DNA of 64,000 bases, taken from Candidula unifasciata. Its lineage: Eukaryota > Mollusca > Gastropoda > Stylommatophora > Geomitridae. The translations under genes were made by a program, and so were the position numbers. Below the pieces are notes generated by a model, which was not told the origin of the DNA, did no database searches, and saw only the letters and a list, made by a program, of their open reading frames with translations. This document shows, piece by piece, positions 1 to 10,539 of this stretch; within the stretch, counting starts at the first letter, position 1; every line of letters starts with the position of its first letter. The DNA is taken from contig CAJHNH020002507.1 of assembly GCA_905116865.2 (NCBI GenBank), positions 41,400 to 105,399 of the forward strand, in the 5' to 3' direction.

Positions 1-58
1 GATATAGTGGACGATATAGTAGACGATATAGTGTCCAATACAGTGGGCAGTGCTGTGA
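1..58. repeat. Short degenerate tandem repeat at window edge
   Basis: About four imperfect 12-bp units of the type GATATAGTGGAC run in from the left edge. Probably the end of a minisatellite that continues outside the window. Confidence 0.55.
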
Positions 59-59
59 A

Positions 60-900
60 AAATATATATAGATGAGCTGCTGCTATTCTCATTCTCCTGC
101 CGACTTTATTATTCCCGATCTTATCTCTTAATGTTATATTGAGAGCCGTTCGTAGAAACCTCATTTCAGTCATTTAAGTTTTTCTTTTCTCTTTCTCCGG
201 GATTGTACAGTTCTGTCATTGGAAGCAAATAGCTGGCATAAAGACTGTCATATAGTGATGTTTCTATTCTCACATTTTCGTAACTTAGTAATGGTTCCTT
301 GTGTATAATGAGTTAATTTGCTCGGTTACATTTGCCATCGATCTAATTCTGTTTTTTTACCGGCTGATGAGATAATGCTTCCCAAGTATTTGAACTTTTT
401 AGTTTATTTCATATTTTTTTCTGAAAGTTAAATATTTATTGTTTTGTTTTGTCCACTTTGGCTGTGGTCATGATATTGTTTTAATGGCTTTAATTTTCAT
501 GCGCAAATTTGGTTTAAATCATTTATTTAGTTTTGCAGTTCTTTTTTTTTTTTTTTTTCTCTAAAGTAGCAATTAGTGCTTGGTCGTCCGCAAATAGTAC
601 TTCTTTGATAAAATTGTTTGGCGTTGGTTTTCTTCTATTTGATGTATTATAGTACTTGTGAGGTTTTTTTTTTTTTTTACAGATGTTATCAATTTAAGCT
701 ACGAAGAGCATGAAAGATAGTACACAGCCCTAGCGCACCCCAGATTTTATGGTGAATTGTTCAGTGTCATCAAGTTGTTCTAACAATACATTCACTATTG
801 TTAAACAAGCTTTCACGAATGTTTATTAGATATGGGTTTACAGCATGACTTTCAACTATTGCCTATAGTTTGTTCCTATCTACTCTGTCAAATAGTAGGA
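60..900 (-). mobile_element. LINE reverse transcriptase fragment (decayed)
   Basis: Read on the minus strand, this stretch gives a broken reverse transcriptase. Around 690-780 the translation shows GVRQGC followed by a leucine/phenylalanine-rich stretch and IDNIC, the conserved motif before the catalytic palm in non-LTR elements. Further along (about 400-60) it continues into the thumb/C-terminal part, with many stops and frameshifts and T-runs inserted. The element is inactive. It lies upstream of gene A exon 1 and would be antisense in that intron. Confidence 0.7.
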
Positions 901-1092
901 ACAAACTATTGCGGGGGAGGGGGGGGGGAAGAATCAATGTGGATATAACAGTTGACTATATCATGGGGACTGTAAAAGACAATGATATAGATGATAAGAT
1001 GGATAATCACGGCTATGACGTAGACGATGAGATGCACACTAATGTTTTACATCTTGGTCCCAGTGACGCAATATTATGCCTTGTCTGAACAG

Positions 1093-1245
1093 AGTGCGAA
1101 CCACAGAACTATGGCCAGGACTGTGAAGGCAACTGCAGCCAGAACTGTTTCACGGGGAAACCTTTGAATAGGTTCTGTGATTTCATTACTGGTCACTGCT
1201 TTCTGGGGTGTGTGGTGGGGTTTGAGCCTCCTACATGCGAAAAAG
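1093..1245 (+). CDS. Gene A, exon with EGF-like module 1
   Basis: A phase-1 internal exon of 153 bp coding one eight-cysteine EGF-like (MEGF/SREC type) module that begins CEPQNYGQDC and ends GFEPPTCEK. The acceptor is AG at 1091-1092 and the donor is GGTAAGT at 1245-1251. It has no start codon, so at least one upstream exon (signal peptide and any N-terminal domain) must lie left of the window. The GFEPPTC ending, with PP in place of the usual YxG loop, matches gene B EGF module 2 (GYQPPMC). Such modules form rod-like extracellular stalks in receptors. Confident as an exon; its joining to the next exons is inferred from matching phase and strand. Confidence 0.85.
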
Positions 1246-1261
1246 GTAAGTCTTGTGGTGA

Positions 1262-2045
1262 GACAGTTCTACCTTGTGGTTTCTAGGGCCCCACTGTAAA
1301 GAAAGACAAGAATAGTTCCACATCTTCTCAAACAAGCATGTTGTAGGTGTCAGAGTACATCTGCTTGAGACACAAGGAACCAATAATCTGCATACAAATA
1401 AGCAGTCAAAGCCAATATTTAAAAATCACAGGCATTGTCTATTTTCATTTACGAATGTGAGAGTTGGACTCTTACTGTGGAAATGGAAAGGCGGATGCAG
1501 GCTTTCGAATGTAAATGCTGTATGCGCATTTTGCGAAATATTTGTTTAGAAGATAAAACTAATAATTATTTCAGAGACACAATATGCAAATTTGCAGGAC
1601 ATCAGGGGCGTCTCTTGGCAGTGTTTTGACGTGGCAAGCTCCCTTGGTTTTTGCACGTGGTGAGACATGGTCCAATTGCAACGACTGTGCTTTAAGAAAC
1701 AGTAAGAAGCGGGAGGGGTTTGGGGGGAGGGGGGTGTTGGAAGAAGAGGAGGGCAAAGAATAACCTGAAATTTCAACATCAGCAAATGGACTGGGCTAAG
1801 TTATTATATGTTTAGTTATCGATCAAGCGGAAAACAGAGATAGATGTCGGGTTTTATTTGCTAGTGCTTTCATCAATACATCTCCATGACCCCAACGGGT
1901 CAATGATTATGTTAGGTATAGAGAGCCAGATCTGTTAAACTGACGCGAACACAACACTCATCTTCTGGAATAAGAGTAAATCTTGAAGTGGACGAACAAC
2001 CCGTTCTTTCATCTAGAGTATACAACCAGTGAACGTGAAGAAGAA
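1262..2045 (+). mobile_element. Dispersed repeat family C, split by a LINE fragment
   Basis: Two halves of one roughly 290-bp repeat lie at about 1270-1400 and 1915-2045. They match, in order, the left and right halves of the uninterrupted copy at 19910-20205 (shared landmarks: GGGCCCCA, then GTGAACGTGAAGAAGAA). The DNA between them holds an unrelated LINE fragment (1425-1800). This is a nested insertion inside the first visible intron of gene A. The family has no coding capacity that I can see; SINE-like, class unknown. Confidence 0.65.
1425..1800 (+). mobile_element. LINE RT C-terminal fragment
   Basis: Plus-strand translation gives YECESWTL, then MERRMQAFECKCCMRIL and a later WFLHVVRH. 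This is the C-terminal region downstream of the RT palm in RTE/CR1-like elements (usual forms YGCESW, RRMLxI and WFGHVxR). It is interrupted by stops and is a pseudogene remnant sitting inside repeat family C. Confidence 0.7.
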
Positions 2046-2119
2046 GGGGCCGACGACCATGGGACAGTTGCATCTTATTTTGACTTACGTGGTCTCTACA
2101 CGTTTAAAAAAATTAATAA

Positions 2120-2235
2120 ACAGTGATGTATTGGCTAGACTCTCAACTACCAGCCCGAAGCTCTTCGGTTCGAGTTCTCATCAAGTTGAAATATTTTATT
2201 TTTCACTTACCAAGAGCCGATTGGTCCCTCTACCG
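2120..2235 (+). mobile_element. Possible tRNA-like SINE head
   Basis: GGCTAGACTC followed about 30 bp later by GGTTCGAGTTCTC resembles pol III A and B boxes. The B box is good and the A box poor. No body was matched to another copy, so this is a weak call. Confidence 0.3.
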
Positions 2236-2624
2236 AATAGAGGGAATTAAATAGTATGGTAAATGAATGATGTAGAGCTTTTAACCCACTATTTTGAATT
2301 CATCAAATGGAATGTGTATCTGGAACTATGCATCTAGCATAGAAAATTCAAGATCTTTAATAGACAAACAAAGAAAACGAAAAATGATCGCAATATTGAT
2401 CCACTTTATATTGCTCTAAACATACATGAGTGTGACATCATGTATACCGATGTGTCGATAGTAGGAAAAGGGTTCTTTTCGGTTTTTGTAAGTCTGTATA
2501 ATATTCACTGATGTTTGTTTCTCTTGTACAACATTTGCGTCTCCCTTTTTTTCACTGTCTGCGATTTTCTTCTTCATTTGCATTGTAAAATTGTAGATGA
2601 TTTTTTATAAAGAGCATAATTTAC

Positions 2625-2900
2625 ACTTGTGTGGCTATTTATCTTCTCATCATCAAATCAGCATCCCTTCACACTGTGGTGTTGGGTCACCAATCATTGT
2701 CGTCTGTCCGATCAGCTCCCTCCAACGTTGACGGTCAGTTTAACTGGACTGCTTGTTGCCTCTTCTCCTTTTGCCCTCTAATGATTCCGGTTGTTTTAGA
2801 GAGACTGTTTTATCTTTTTACATGTATATACTACAGCCTTGTCCTTCTTTTCACTGTAGCTAAAGGAAGTTTACTGCTACCAATGTGCAGGATAATTAAA
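2625..2900 (-). mobile_element. Probable LINE 3' fragment
   Basis: On the minus strand the translation has the pattern of a LINE C-terminal tail (a GGSDRTD-like segment near a threonine-valine stretch), ending at the plus-strand ATCTTCTCATCATC. CAT-type tails are shared by other LINE copies here. The match is short and decayed. Confidence 0.35.
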
Positions 2901-3298
2901 CGGTGACACTGGCATTTGCAACAGGGTCTCAACAGGATATGTCAAGGACATTTCTGAACGATTACATTTCGTTTGCTTGTATCTGCTTTTCGAGTTTAGC
3001 AGTGAAGGTCCACGTTTCAGAGACTTATGTAAGTGTACTACTAGCCAGTGCTCCTAGCAGTCGAAGCTTAGTTTTACATTAATTGTTTTAAGTTCGCCAT
3101 AATGATCAACTACATGATACATATATTTCTGGGGGTGTTTTTGTGGTGTAAAAGTACTTTTATATTTTCTATTGTTGACTTTCTTTGTGCCATTTAGTAA
3201 GTTATCATTCATTTTACTGGATCTTCAATGAACTCACGTGCGCATTTTAAATATTACTGCTGATAATAAAGACTGTTTTTTTTTTTTTACGTGTCTAG

Positions 3299-3454
3299 TG
3301 TGTCCTGCGAAAACTCACGGCCAAGACTGTGCACTTCAGTGTAGTCCAGCCTGCATCATAATTAATGATGATTTCACCACCTACTGCAACGCCTCCACTG
3401 GTTCATGTGTCTATGGCTGTACGAGTGGATATGTTGGAAAGAACTGTTCTACAA
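3299..3454 (+). CDS. Gene A, exon with EGF-like module 2
   Basis: A 156-bp phase-1/phase-1 exon. The acceptor follows a T-tract (TTTTTTTTTACGTGTCTAG), the first full codon is TGT at 3301, and the donor is A|GTAGGT at 3454/3455. The module reads CPAKTHGQDCALQC, then SPAC, a loop with two Asp, YCNASTGSC, VYGC, TSGYVGKNC, with all eight cysteines present. The VYGCTSGY segment parallels AYGCASGY in gene B EGF module 3. NAS is a possible N-glycosylation site. The exon is intact and open. Linked to gene A by strand, phase and module type. Confidence 0.87.
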
Positions 3455-3675
3455 GTAGGTAAAGACACTAAGGTGTCACCGACACGGAGGTCAGGTCATT
3501 ATGTCTGAACGAAAGGGTTCCCATGGAACCGTCTTATCTGCTTTACAGGACTGTATCGGTCCAGTGGGCTTTAATATTTAGGACTGCCTAATCTGAAGCA
3601 AATTCAAGCTATGTCCCTTGCCCTATCTACCTATCCCTGTCAACCTATCCCACATTTTTAGACCATGTCATAAGA

Positions 3676-3950
3676 AAAAGTAAATGACCCTTTTCCACGC
3701 CTTTAGGCGTATAGGGCATATAAGGCTAGACCTTTATTTTTATAGACCAATCGGCACAAGATGGGTGATGTGGTCAGCATCACGCCGGCCGCCTCTACTT
3801 CCCGGGACTGCACCCGGTACCCACTCAAGACTTGGTCGACCTAGGAGCCAAGATCATTGTGAAAAAAACGTCTGGCTCCGCCAGAGAACGAACTCACGAC
3901 CTTCCAATCCAAGGCGAGCGTCTAGCCGCTCCGCCACGGGGACTCCCAGG
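3676..3950 (-). mobile_element. SINE-A copy (tRNA-derived, about 275 bp)
   Basis: On the minus strand the head reads TGGCGGAGCGGCTAGA (A-box-like), followed by a B-box-like GAGTTCGTTC and a conserved body containing GGCGGCCGGCGTGATG, the ATTGGTCTATAAA segment and the terminal CCTAAAGGCGTGG. This is one of the best copies of the commonest SINE in the window. It abuts a (TA)n array. Confidence 0.8.
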
Positions 3951-3961
3951 CCAGACATACC

Positions 3962-3965
3962 CACT

Positions 3966-4041
<76 letters not shown>

Positions 4042-4073
4042 AAATATATGTAAATATATGTATATATATAGAT

Positions 4074-4158
<85 letters not shown>
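3962..4158. repeat. (TA)n with embedded (CA)n microsatellite
   Basis: Nearly pure TA dinucleotides with a short ACACAC block at about 4075-4090 and a GT block at the right end. No coding meaning; the ORFs across it are repeat artefacts. Confidence 0.95.
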
Positions 4159-4379
4159 CAGTGATCATCCTGGGTGTGGGTTGGGACCATTGCGTTTCCC
4201 AGGAACTTGAGTCGTCCTAGTGTCCTGCATGCACAGAACTGTCCACACACCAAGTCTATGAAATACGTGCGCATTATTATTGGGTAGTTTGAAACATATA
4301 CATTCTCTGTGGGCAATTTCGTTGTCTAGGTTTTATTTAGTCACTTGTAATATTTACATATCACTACTAAACTGTCCGT

Positions 4380-4870
4380 TTTTCATCATCACCATGTGCC
4401 CTGCTAACTGGCTTAGGCGTTTTCACAGATCTCGATCGCTAGTTGCCTGGAATTGCTCTCATGATGATATCCCTCCATGCCATCGTTTCAGCCATCCAGC
4501 ATCATATCTCTTGGTCTGCCCTTACCCTTTTGTAATGATAATCTTTCCAGTTGTCACGATGTTCTCCAATGTCTCTATTCTCATTATATGGCCAAAGAAC
4601 AGTGTTTGTCTCTTTCTGATTGTTGCATATATAGATCTACTGTCATTAGCTTCTTTGAAGCAATCGTTGTAAGTTACTCTGGCCATCCAAGGTATTCGTA
4701 ACACTCGTCTCAGGAACTAAATCTCTGTGGTTTCGCAACTTCCAAGTCCAGGATAACGTTCCTTGTCATGAATTACACATTAATAATGGCATTCGACATT
4801 TCTCCGACTTCGTGCTAGCATGCTCGGTTCTGCTGCCCAGGGATTCGTCAACAGGAAGTCCATTTATTCA
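4380..4870 (-). mobile_element. LINE RT C-terminal fragment
   Basis: The minus strand encodes MLRIPWMARVTYNDCFKEA and then RKRQTLFFGHIMRIETLENI, the RxxLxFFGHxxR signature of the LINE C-terminal domain, followed by an open stretch to TGK. Related to the longer copy at 27055-27730. Truncated and decayed. Confidence 0.75.
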
Positions 4871-5284
4871 TAAGTATTCAGTGTGTTACTCTGCCACAAC
4901 GAATGGTTAGATTTAATACTATATCTGTAATCTCCCTTCTCTCTAGGAAGTTTACCTAACTTCTTTTAGCTATTCTCAATAAACATGATTGCACAGTACT
5001 CACAAACGTATCATTTTCTCTTGTCAGTTCTTCAGGCCTATGCGATTTCATTGTCAATGCACATTCAATGTCTTGTATTCACATTTCAGGAGGGCTGCAA
5101 CTGCATCGTTTTTCCGAAAACAGCTTTCTTTCACCGCTTTTTCTAGGCTACCATTACGTTTAGAATGGCCCAAAAAACTCAGCTTTTGGGTTATAATGCT
5201 CAATGATCATGATCAATGTAGATGTTTTTTCTTCCGGTTAGACTTTCTAGGCATATAGAATGTTCTTGTCTCTACTTTCTTTCT

Positions 5285-5382
5285 ATAACCACATAATTGA
5301 TCACCTCAACCTTCAGCTGTATTTTATATTGTATACAATATAAAATACAGCTGAAGGTTGATGTGCTCAATTATGTAGGTAA
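5285..5382. repeat. Long palindrome (perfect 56-bp core)
   Basis: Positions 5306-5333 are the exact reverse complement of 5334-5361 with no spacer (centre GTA|TAC). Homology continues with a few mismatches to about 5285 and 5382. It can form a hairpin or cruciform. Origin may be a foldback element; see findings. Confidence 0.95.
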
Positions 5383-5394
5383 CCCTGCTCTGTG

Positions 5395-5530
5395 ATGCTA
5401 TAATAATAAGAAGAACTCTACATGGGAGCATACACAACAGGGGTCCAACGATCATCAGTAGAAAGGTCCCACGTCGACGGTTGTTTCGGCCCATTATCTC
5501 CCTAGATAATCTCTAGGCCCACTCGTTTAT
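5395..5530 (-). mobile_element. Dispersed repeat family E (SINE-like)
   Basis: Reverse complement of the same unit found at 9985-10155 and 13315-13450. Shared landmarks are GGGCCGAAAC, CTACTGATGAT and AGAGTTCTTCTTATT. About 140 bp, non-coding, class unknown. Confidence 0.6.
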
Positions 5531-5627
5531 GACGCCAGACCTAGGACATCCCCTGCTGCCCTTTATCGGATTTACGGACAGGACAAAATTGTGAATTTGC
5601 AACAGGTGTAATGAGGTTTGACGTTTT

Positions 5628-5631
5628 ATAC

Positions 5632-5720
<89 letters not shown>
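5628..5720. repeat. (CA)n(TA)n microsatellite
   Basis: A CA block (5628-5675) passes directly into a TA block (5676-5720), which abuts the 5' side of the LINE fragment that follows. Confidence 0.95.
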
Positions 5721-5721
<1 letters not shown>

Positions 5722-5724
<3 letters not shown>

Positions 5725-6334
5725 ACGTGGAGTCGTACACCTATTTGGGCAGTAATGTAGATAAAGATGGAGGAACTGATAGAGATATTAAAATAAGAAT
5801 ACAAAAGGCAAGAGGGGCTTTCATAGCACTAGGGAATTTGTGGAGGTCAAAAGAAATTAAAAGAAATACTAAACTAAAAATTTTTAATTCTAATGTCAAA
5901 TCAGTACTATTGTATGGGGCGGAAACATGGAGAACAACCAAGGCAATTACTAATAAATTACAGACATTCATTAACTGGTGCCTGCGCAGAATAGAGGGAA
6001 TAAAATGGTATGATAGAATAACTAATGTAGAACTTTGGGAGAGAACTAAACAGGCTCCAGTGGATCAGGAGGTGAGGAAAAGTCGCTGGCGTTGGATATG
6101 GCACACACTGAGAAAACAGGAGAACAGCATAACTAGAATGTCTTTGCATTGGAACCCACAGGGGCATAGGAACCAAGGAAGGCCAAAAAACACATGGAGA
6201 AGAGAACTGGAGAATGAGGTTAGAAAGATTGGGAAGACAAGGGGAGAGCTCCATGTAATGGCGAAGGATAGAACGACTTGGCGTGAGTTGGTTAAGGGCC
6301 TATGCTCCATTGGGGGATAGAAAGGCAGAAGAAG
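5722..6334 (+). mobile_element. LINE RT C-terminal fragment, long open frame
   Basis: One uninterrupted frame of about 197 codons runs to a TAG at 6318-6320. It reads SYTYLGSNVDKDGG, KSVLLYGAETW, INWCLRRIEGI, RWRWIWHTLRK, WNPQGHRNQGRPKNTWRRE and a terminal KGLCSIGG. It lacks the RT palm (YADD) and endonuclease, so it is a 5'-truncated copy. Its intact frame suggests it is young relative to the other LINEs here. It is bounded by (TA)n on both sides. It lies in a gene A intron and is probably not a functional gene. Confidence 0.85.

Positions 6335-6405
<71 letters not shown>
6334..6405. repeat. (TA)n microsatellite
   Basis: TA repeat immediately following the 3' end of the LINE copy (AGAAGAAGATATATAT). 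Confidence 0.95.
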
Positions 6406-6408
<3 letters not shown>

Positions 6409-6409
6409 A

Positions 6410-7330
6410 TATGCTATAGTACATCGGGTAGGGTAAGCTGATATCATCTGGTCATATGGAAACCGAATTTAAAGCAAGGGCACGAGTTTCAAACATACAT
6501 ATTGTACAGAACGGTTAGATAGTGTCCACCAAAAAGTTATATAATCCTTGTCTTGTCCGTGACTATAAAAACTGGGCTGGGAGTCCGGGTAGACTTAGTC
6601 AAGTAACTGATACCAAGAAAAATTGTAGGAAGTAAAAGCCATCCGCGTGATTTTGACATATTCACTCACATGATCTTACTTGTCTAAAAGCATATGGGAG
6701 TAAAGACAATCTATAGATGCGTTAGTTTGTAATGAGTTCGGTTGAAAGTCTCATTTGTGATCTTTCTTTGCTCGTAGTCTATCTTTCTTTGCTCGTAGTC
6801 TATCTTTCTTGTCCCCACATTATTTCCTGTTACTACGTACTCTAATTTACTTCTTCTCATAACATGCACAACGAATGTAGATGAAATTTTCGGTTGTAAG
6901 CCAAGCGTTCTCTACGTGTGTTAAATCTATAGAGAACATTCGTCGTCGTCTATCTGTCAATTGTTTGTTTTTTCTCTGCATATTCAACAATAAGACCGCA
7001 TATTTGCACCACTCACTTTTTTTATAAGTAATTTCCCCTAACAATCGCAGCAGAAACAACAGCAACAACAGCAACAACAACAATAAACAAACAACAACAA
7101 CGGTGACGACGACAAAACCACAACAACAACTGCTCTGGATTTTTTTTTTAATTACCTTGACATCAAATGCGCACAGTGGAATATAATGTGACTCTATCAT
7201 GTGACAACCTTAAAGACAGTATCAGATCAAATATAACGAAACGTGAATGTAGATAGGCACACGTTGATTTTAGTGCTCACATCTGAATTAAGCCAGTAAT
7301 AATAGGTGTATCTGAATTTCAAATGTCCAC
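6410..7330. other. Gene A intron, no recognised gene
   Basis: Mostly unique-looking AT-rich sequence. There is a 22-bp direct duplication (TTTGCTCGTAGTCTATCTTTC) near 6765-6812 and an interrupted (CAA)n stretch at 7050-7130. I see no conserved coding signal. Confidence 0.5.
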
Positions 7331-7333
7331 CAG

Positions 7334-7489
7334 AGTGTGATGCGGGTCACTTCGGACTGGACTGTAGCTTGCGATGTAGTTCAGCTTGCCTTATACCAGA
7401 TGACGACAAGACTTCATATTGCCATTTCATCAATGGGACGTGTTTGTACGGATGCAAGAGCGGATATAAAGGGGCACAATGTTTTTTCC
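7334..7489 (+). CDS. Gene A, exon with EGF-like module 3
   Basis: A 156-bp phase-1/phase-1 exon. The acceptor is CCACCAG|AG with a weak pyrimidine tract, the first cysteine codon is at 7336, and the donor is C|GTACGT at 7489/7490. The module runs CDAGHFGLDCSLRC, SSAC, a DDDKTSYC loop, HFINGTC, LYGC, KSGYKGAQC with all eight cysteines and an NGT glycosylation sequon. The FG..CSL.CS pattern matches gene B EGF module 4. An adjacent stop lies just past the donor, so it can only be an internal exon. Confidence 0.87.
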
Positions 7490-7589
7490 GTACGTGATAT
7501 TTCAGTTCCGTTTCTTCTCTAACTAGAGGTCGTAACTTGCTTTGGTCAGATGTGTAATGTGCGTCTTACTAAATATTATAATTATACAT

Positions 7590-7842
7590 CTGTCTTCCTT
7601 CTTCTTCTTCTTCTTCTTCTCCTTCTGCTTCTTCTTCTTCTGCTTCTTCTTCTTCTTCTGCTGCTTTTTCTTCTTCTTCTTCTTCTTCTTCTTTTTCTTC
7701 TTTTTCTTCTTTTTCTTCTTCTTTTTCTTCTTCTTTTTCCTCTTCTTCTTCTTCTTCTTCTTCTTCTTCTTCTTCTTCTTCTTCTTCTTCTTCTTCTTCT
7801 TCTTCTTCTTCTTCTTCTTCTTCGTCTTCTTCTTCTTCTTGA
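7590..7842. repeat. (TTC)n array 1
   Basis: About 250 bp of TTC with TTT and TGC interruptions. Polypyrimidine on the plus strand, inside the gene A intron between EGF modules 3 and 4. Confidence 0.97.
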
Positions 7843-7849
7843 AATACAA

Positions 7850-7945
7850 CTGCTGTGCGAAAGATGGAAGTTTGGAAGGGCCGAATGTAAGACAATCCTG
7901 CGTGCCTAATTTGTAACCCTTTGAAAATAAAGTTCGTTCGTTCGT
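7850..7945 (+). mobile_element. Retroelement tail with AATAAA and (TTCG)n
   Basis: GGAAGGGCCGAATGTAAGAC leads to AAAATAAAGTTCGTTCGTTCG. It looks like the polyadenylation end and tetranucleotide tail of a retroelement. The GGAAGGGC..GA.TG..AGAC segment resembles the 65-bp satellite at 43606-43990. Confidence 0.45.
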
Positions 7946-7954
7946 TTGTTCTCC

Positions 7955-8201
7955 TTCCTTCTTCTTCTTCTTCTTCTTCTTCTTCTTCTTCTTCTTCTTC
8001 TTCTTCTTCTTCTTCTTCTTCTACTTCTTCTTCTTCTCCTTCTCCTTCGTCTTCTTCTTCTTCTTCTTCTTCTTCTTCTTCTTCTTCTTCTTCTTCTTCT
8101 TCTTCTTCTTCTTCTTCTTCTTCTTCTTCTTCTTCTTCTTCTTCTTCTTCTTCTTCTTCTTCTTCTTCTTCTTTTTCTTTATCTTCTTCTTCTTCTTCTT
8201 C

Positions 8202-8281
<80 letters not shown>

Positions 8282-8282
8282 A
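7955..8282. repeat. (TTC)n array 2 followed by (TTA)n
   Basis: About 245 bp of TTC then about 80 bp of TTA/ATT, giving long Ser/Leu/Phe and Tyr/Ile artefact ORFs. Confidence 0.97.
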
Positions 8283-8657
8283 TTCTCTTTATCTCGTTTT
8301 TCTGCGTCTGCATGACAATGTGTTTGGAAGGTTGTAAGTTGTTTATAGCTAGACTGCAAAATCTGCGTCTTCTGACCAAAACTATCGCGCTCATCAACTC
8401 CGTTATTATCATGGCTACAGCATATTCGCTAAGGCACCTCGTGTTCAGTTTCCACATCCTAGGGTATGAGGCAACAGACCTACACAGTAAACTCTTTAGT
8501 TATCACGATGTGCATGTTATTTCGCATACGTTATGCAACCCGCGTTCTGTGTCTCCTTGTAACCTGGAGTATTTTGTACAACTGGTTAAGCTGTAGAATA
8601 AGATGTGCATGATATTTGCCGTAAACCATACCGCCATTAACGTGTGTCTCTTTGCAG

Positions 8658-8813
8658 CTTGTGAAACCGGCTACTACGGTAGAAGCTGTAGCGAAAAATG
8701 TAGTATTGGATGTGAGGCACCGGGCAGTCCAAATGACGCATACTGTGACATCGTTAATGGGACGTGTGTACGCGGGTGCATTTCCGGATACTCGGGTGAT
8801 CAGTGTAATACCA
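8658..8813 (+). CDS. Gene A, exon with EGF-like module 4
   Basis: A 156-bp phase-1/phase-1 exon with a textbook acceptor (GTGTGTCTCTTTGCAG) and donor A|GTAGGC at 8813/8814. The module reads CETGYYGRSCSEKC, SIGC, a loop ending YC, DIVNGTC, VRGC, ISGYSGDQC, NT. All eight cysteines and the NGT sequon are present. It is the last EGF exon I can find in gene A; the next phase-compatible exon is the transmembrane exon at 11378. Confidence 0.88.
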
Positions 8814-9084
8814 GTAGGCTATTTTGCTTTTTATATTTTTTACCGTATCTCTCATTCAATGAATATTACGTAGAGCCAGTATATGTCACACAGGTGTCAC
8901 AGTCTGTTCCTCTGTTGCGTTTTATCCTGTGCCATTTGTTAGATATCATGGATGAAATCCAGCCCAGCAGTTCTGGCCTCTCTCTTAATCCCTTTTTGTC
9001 CAACACTTATGCCTGTTTGGTGATTCTCTGCTGGTTTCGTCTCTGAAAGTGTCCAATTTAGCGCCATCTTCTCAGTCTTATAAC

Positions 9085-9208
9085 TGATGATGCGCAAACT
9101 TCCTACCAGGAAGGAAGGGCATGGACCGACCAGCACGAAGATGGACACATGATATAAGTGACTCATTGGTTATGAAAGTACACGAGGAGGGAGATCTGAC
9201 GAGAAACC

Positions 9209-9243
<35 letters not shown>

Positions 9244-9290
9244 GCAGGCTTTGATGAGAGCAAAGACTTTGCTAAAGGATCTGCTACATT
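9085..9290 (+). mobile_element. LINE 3' end fragment
   Basis: Matches the 3' part of the LINE copy at 24940-25545 (CATGGACCGACCAGCACGAA, then AACCGAGTTT and GCAGGCTTTGATGAGAGC), interrupted by a 34-base T-run at 9213-9241. Confidence 0.7.
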
Positions 9291-9984
9291 TCGATGACCA
9301 TATGCCTTGACCACCCCCTCCCAATCCCCCTCCCCCTCCGATCCCTAAAGCACCTTATTATTGAAAAATGTGTCTCCAGACAATATGATACGACGATCCT
9401 TTGCCAGATCCTCTACAAACTCCCTTACAGCCTCCATAGAAGATTGTGGAGGATATGTGTATTTTTTCTCATTGACTCTAATGATCCTTCGCCAACAGTA
9501 TACTTCATTGTTTCCACTTTGCCCTATATTCAAAATTACTTTGTAGCAGCGCCTGAAAATTAGGGATTATGCACATACATTACTACTGTCACCATAACCG
9601 TGTATACAGGTACTCTTTTAGAGAAATATTCCTTTAAGTACATACCTTTAAAAGTTATGAACATTTTAGTGAAAATGGTTACTATTTGTGTGCCCTTAAA
9701 CAAGCTGTAAGCCCTTGAGACTCCCATCACAAAACAATCAATGAGCACCCCTCTTCCCCTCCCTCCCCAAATCATTTTCAAATAATTTCTTTTTAACTAT
9801 TTCACTGTTTCATAGTGATTACTTTGGCAGACGTTTACATCCCTTGTTAGAATGTACATTCTTGTGTAGGAAGAGATACAATGATTTGTTTAATTAAGTG
9901 GAAATGATTTAAATTTTGGGCTTAATTGATGTATCTATACTTTATTTGTCTTGCCCCTGTCCGAGAACATTTGGCAATACGTGC

Positions 9985-10155
9985 AGCAGGAGAAACCAAC
10001 CCTGAGCCTCATGAACTCAGGTGGGCCCACTCTCTGAAAATGTCCAGGAGCTCTTGGGCCGAAACGTTTTTCGACGAGAGGTTTCTTCTACTGATGATTG
10101 GTAGACTCCTGCTGTACATGCTCCACTGTGGAGTTTCTTCTTACTTATAGTAATG
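9985..10155 (+). mobile_element. Dispersed repeat family E
   Basis: Shares GGGCCGAAACG, TCTTCTACTGATGATTGGT and GTGGAGTTTCTTCTTA with other family E copies. Non-coding. Confidence 0.6.
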
Positions 10156-10539
10156 TCTCAAGTTAAGTCTTTGTATCTATCAAACATGTTTAGGAGATGT
10201 TAAATGAAGTCAATTATGAAAAAGAACTATTAAAAAAAAAAAAAAAAAACTTGTCATTAAATTCATTGTGAAGCAGAGTCTGAAAGGGTTCGGCAATCTA
10301 GGGATAATGAACCGACTATGCTGATAGCAACATAGTGCATAACGAAAATAAAAACACTCTGCCGCAGAGGATGACATAGAAGACAATGGATTGACAAAGT
10401 CACTGGCAGATTATAATTTCGCAACTGCACAGCATACCGGGTATTCAAACGCCTTTTTCTTATCATTTGTTAAACTGAGACCTTAGTGGCAACAATCAAA
10501 AAATGCTCCCCAATCATCTTTTTCCCCATACATTTTTGG

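Noticed and set aside
3684..4316. ORFs with IYIYIY repeats
   Set aside because: Frames through (TA)n and a SINE; also at 5513-5804, 6065-6424, 23307-23591 and 37198-37533.
7523..8596. Long ORFs of poly-Phe, Leu, Ser, Lys, Glu or Tyr
   Set aside because: They are frames through (TTC)n and (TTA)n microsatellites. The same applies to 11677-11955, 44057-44756 and 61451-61826.
9345..9533. Minus-strand ORF with MEAVREFVEDLAKDRRI
   Set aside because: Looks protein-like for 30 residues but no family, splice sites or conservation could be shown.
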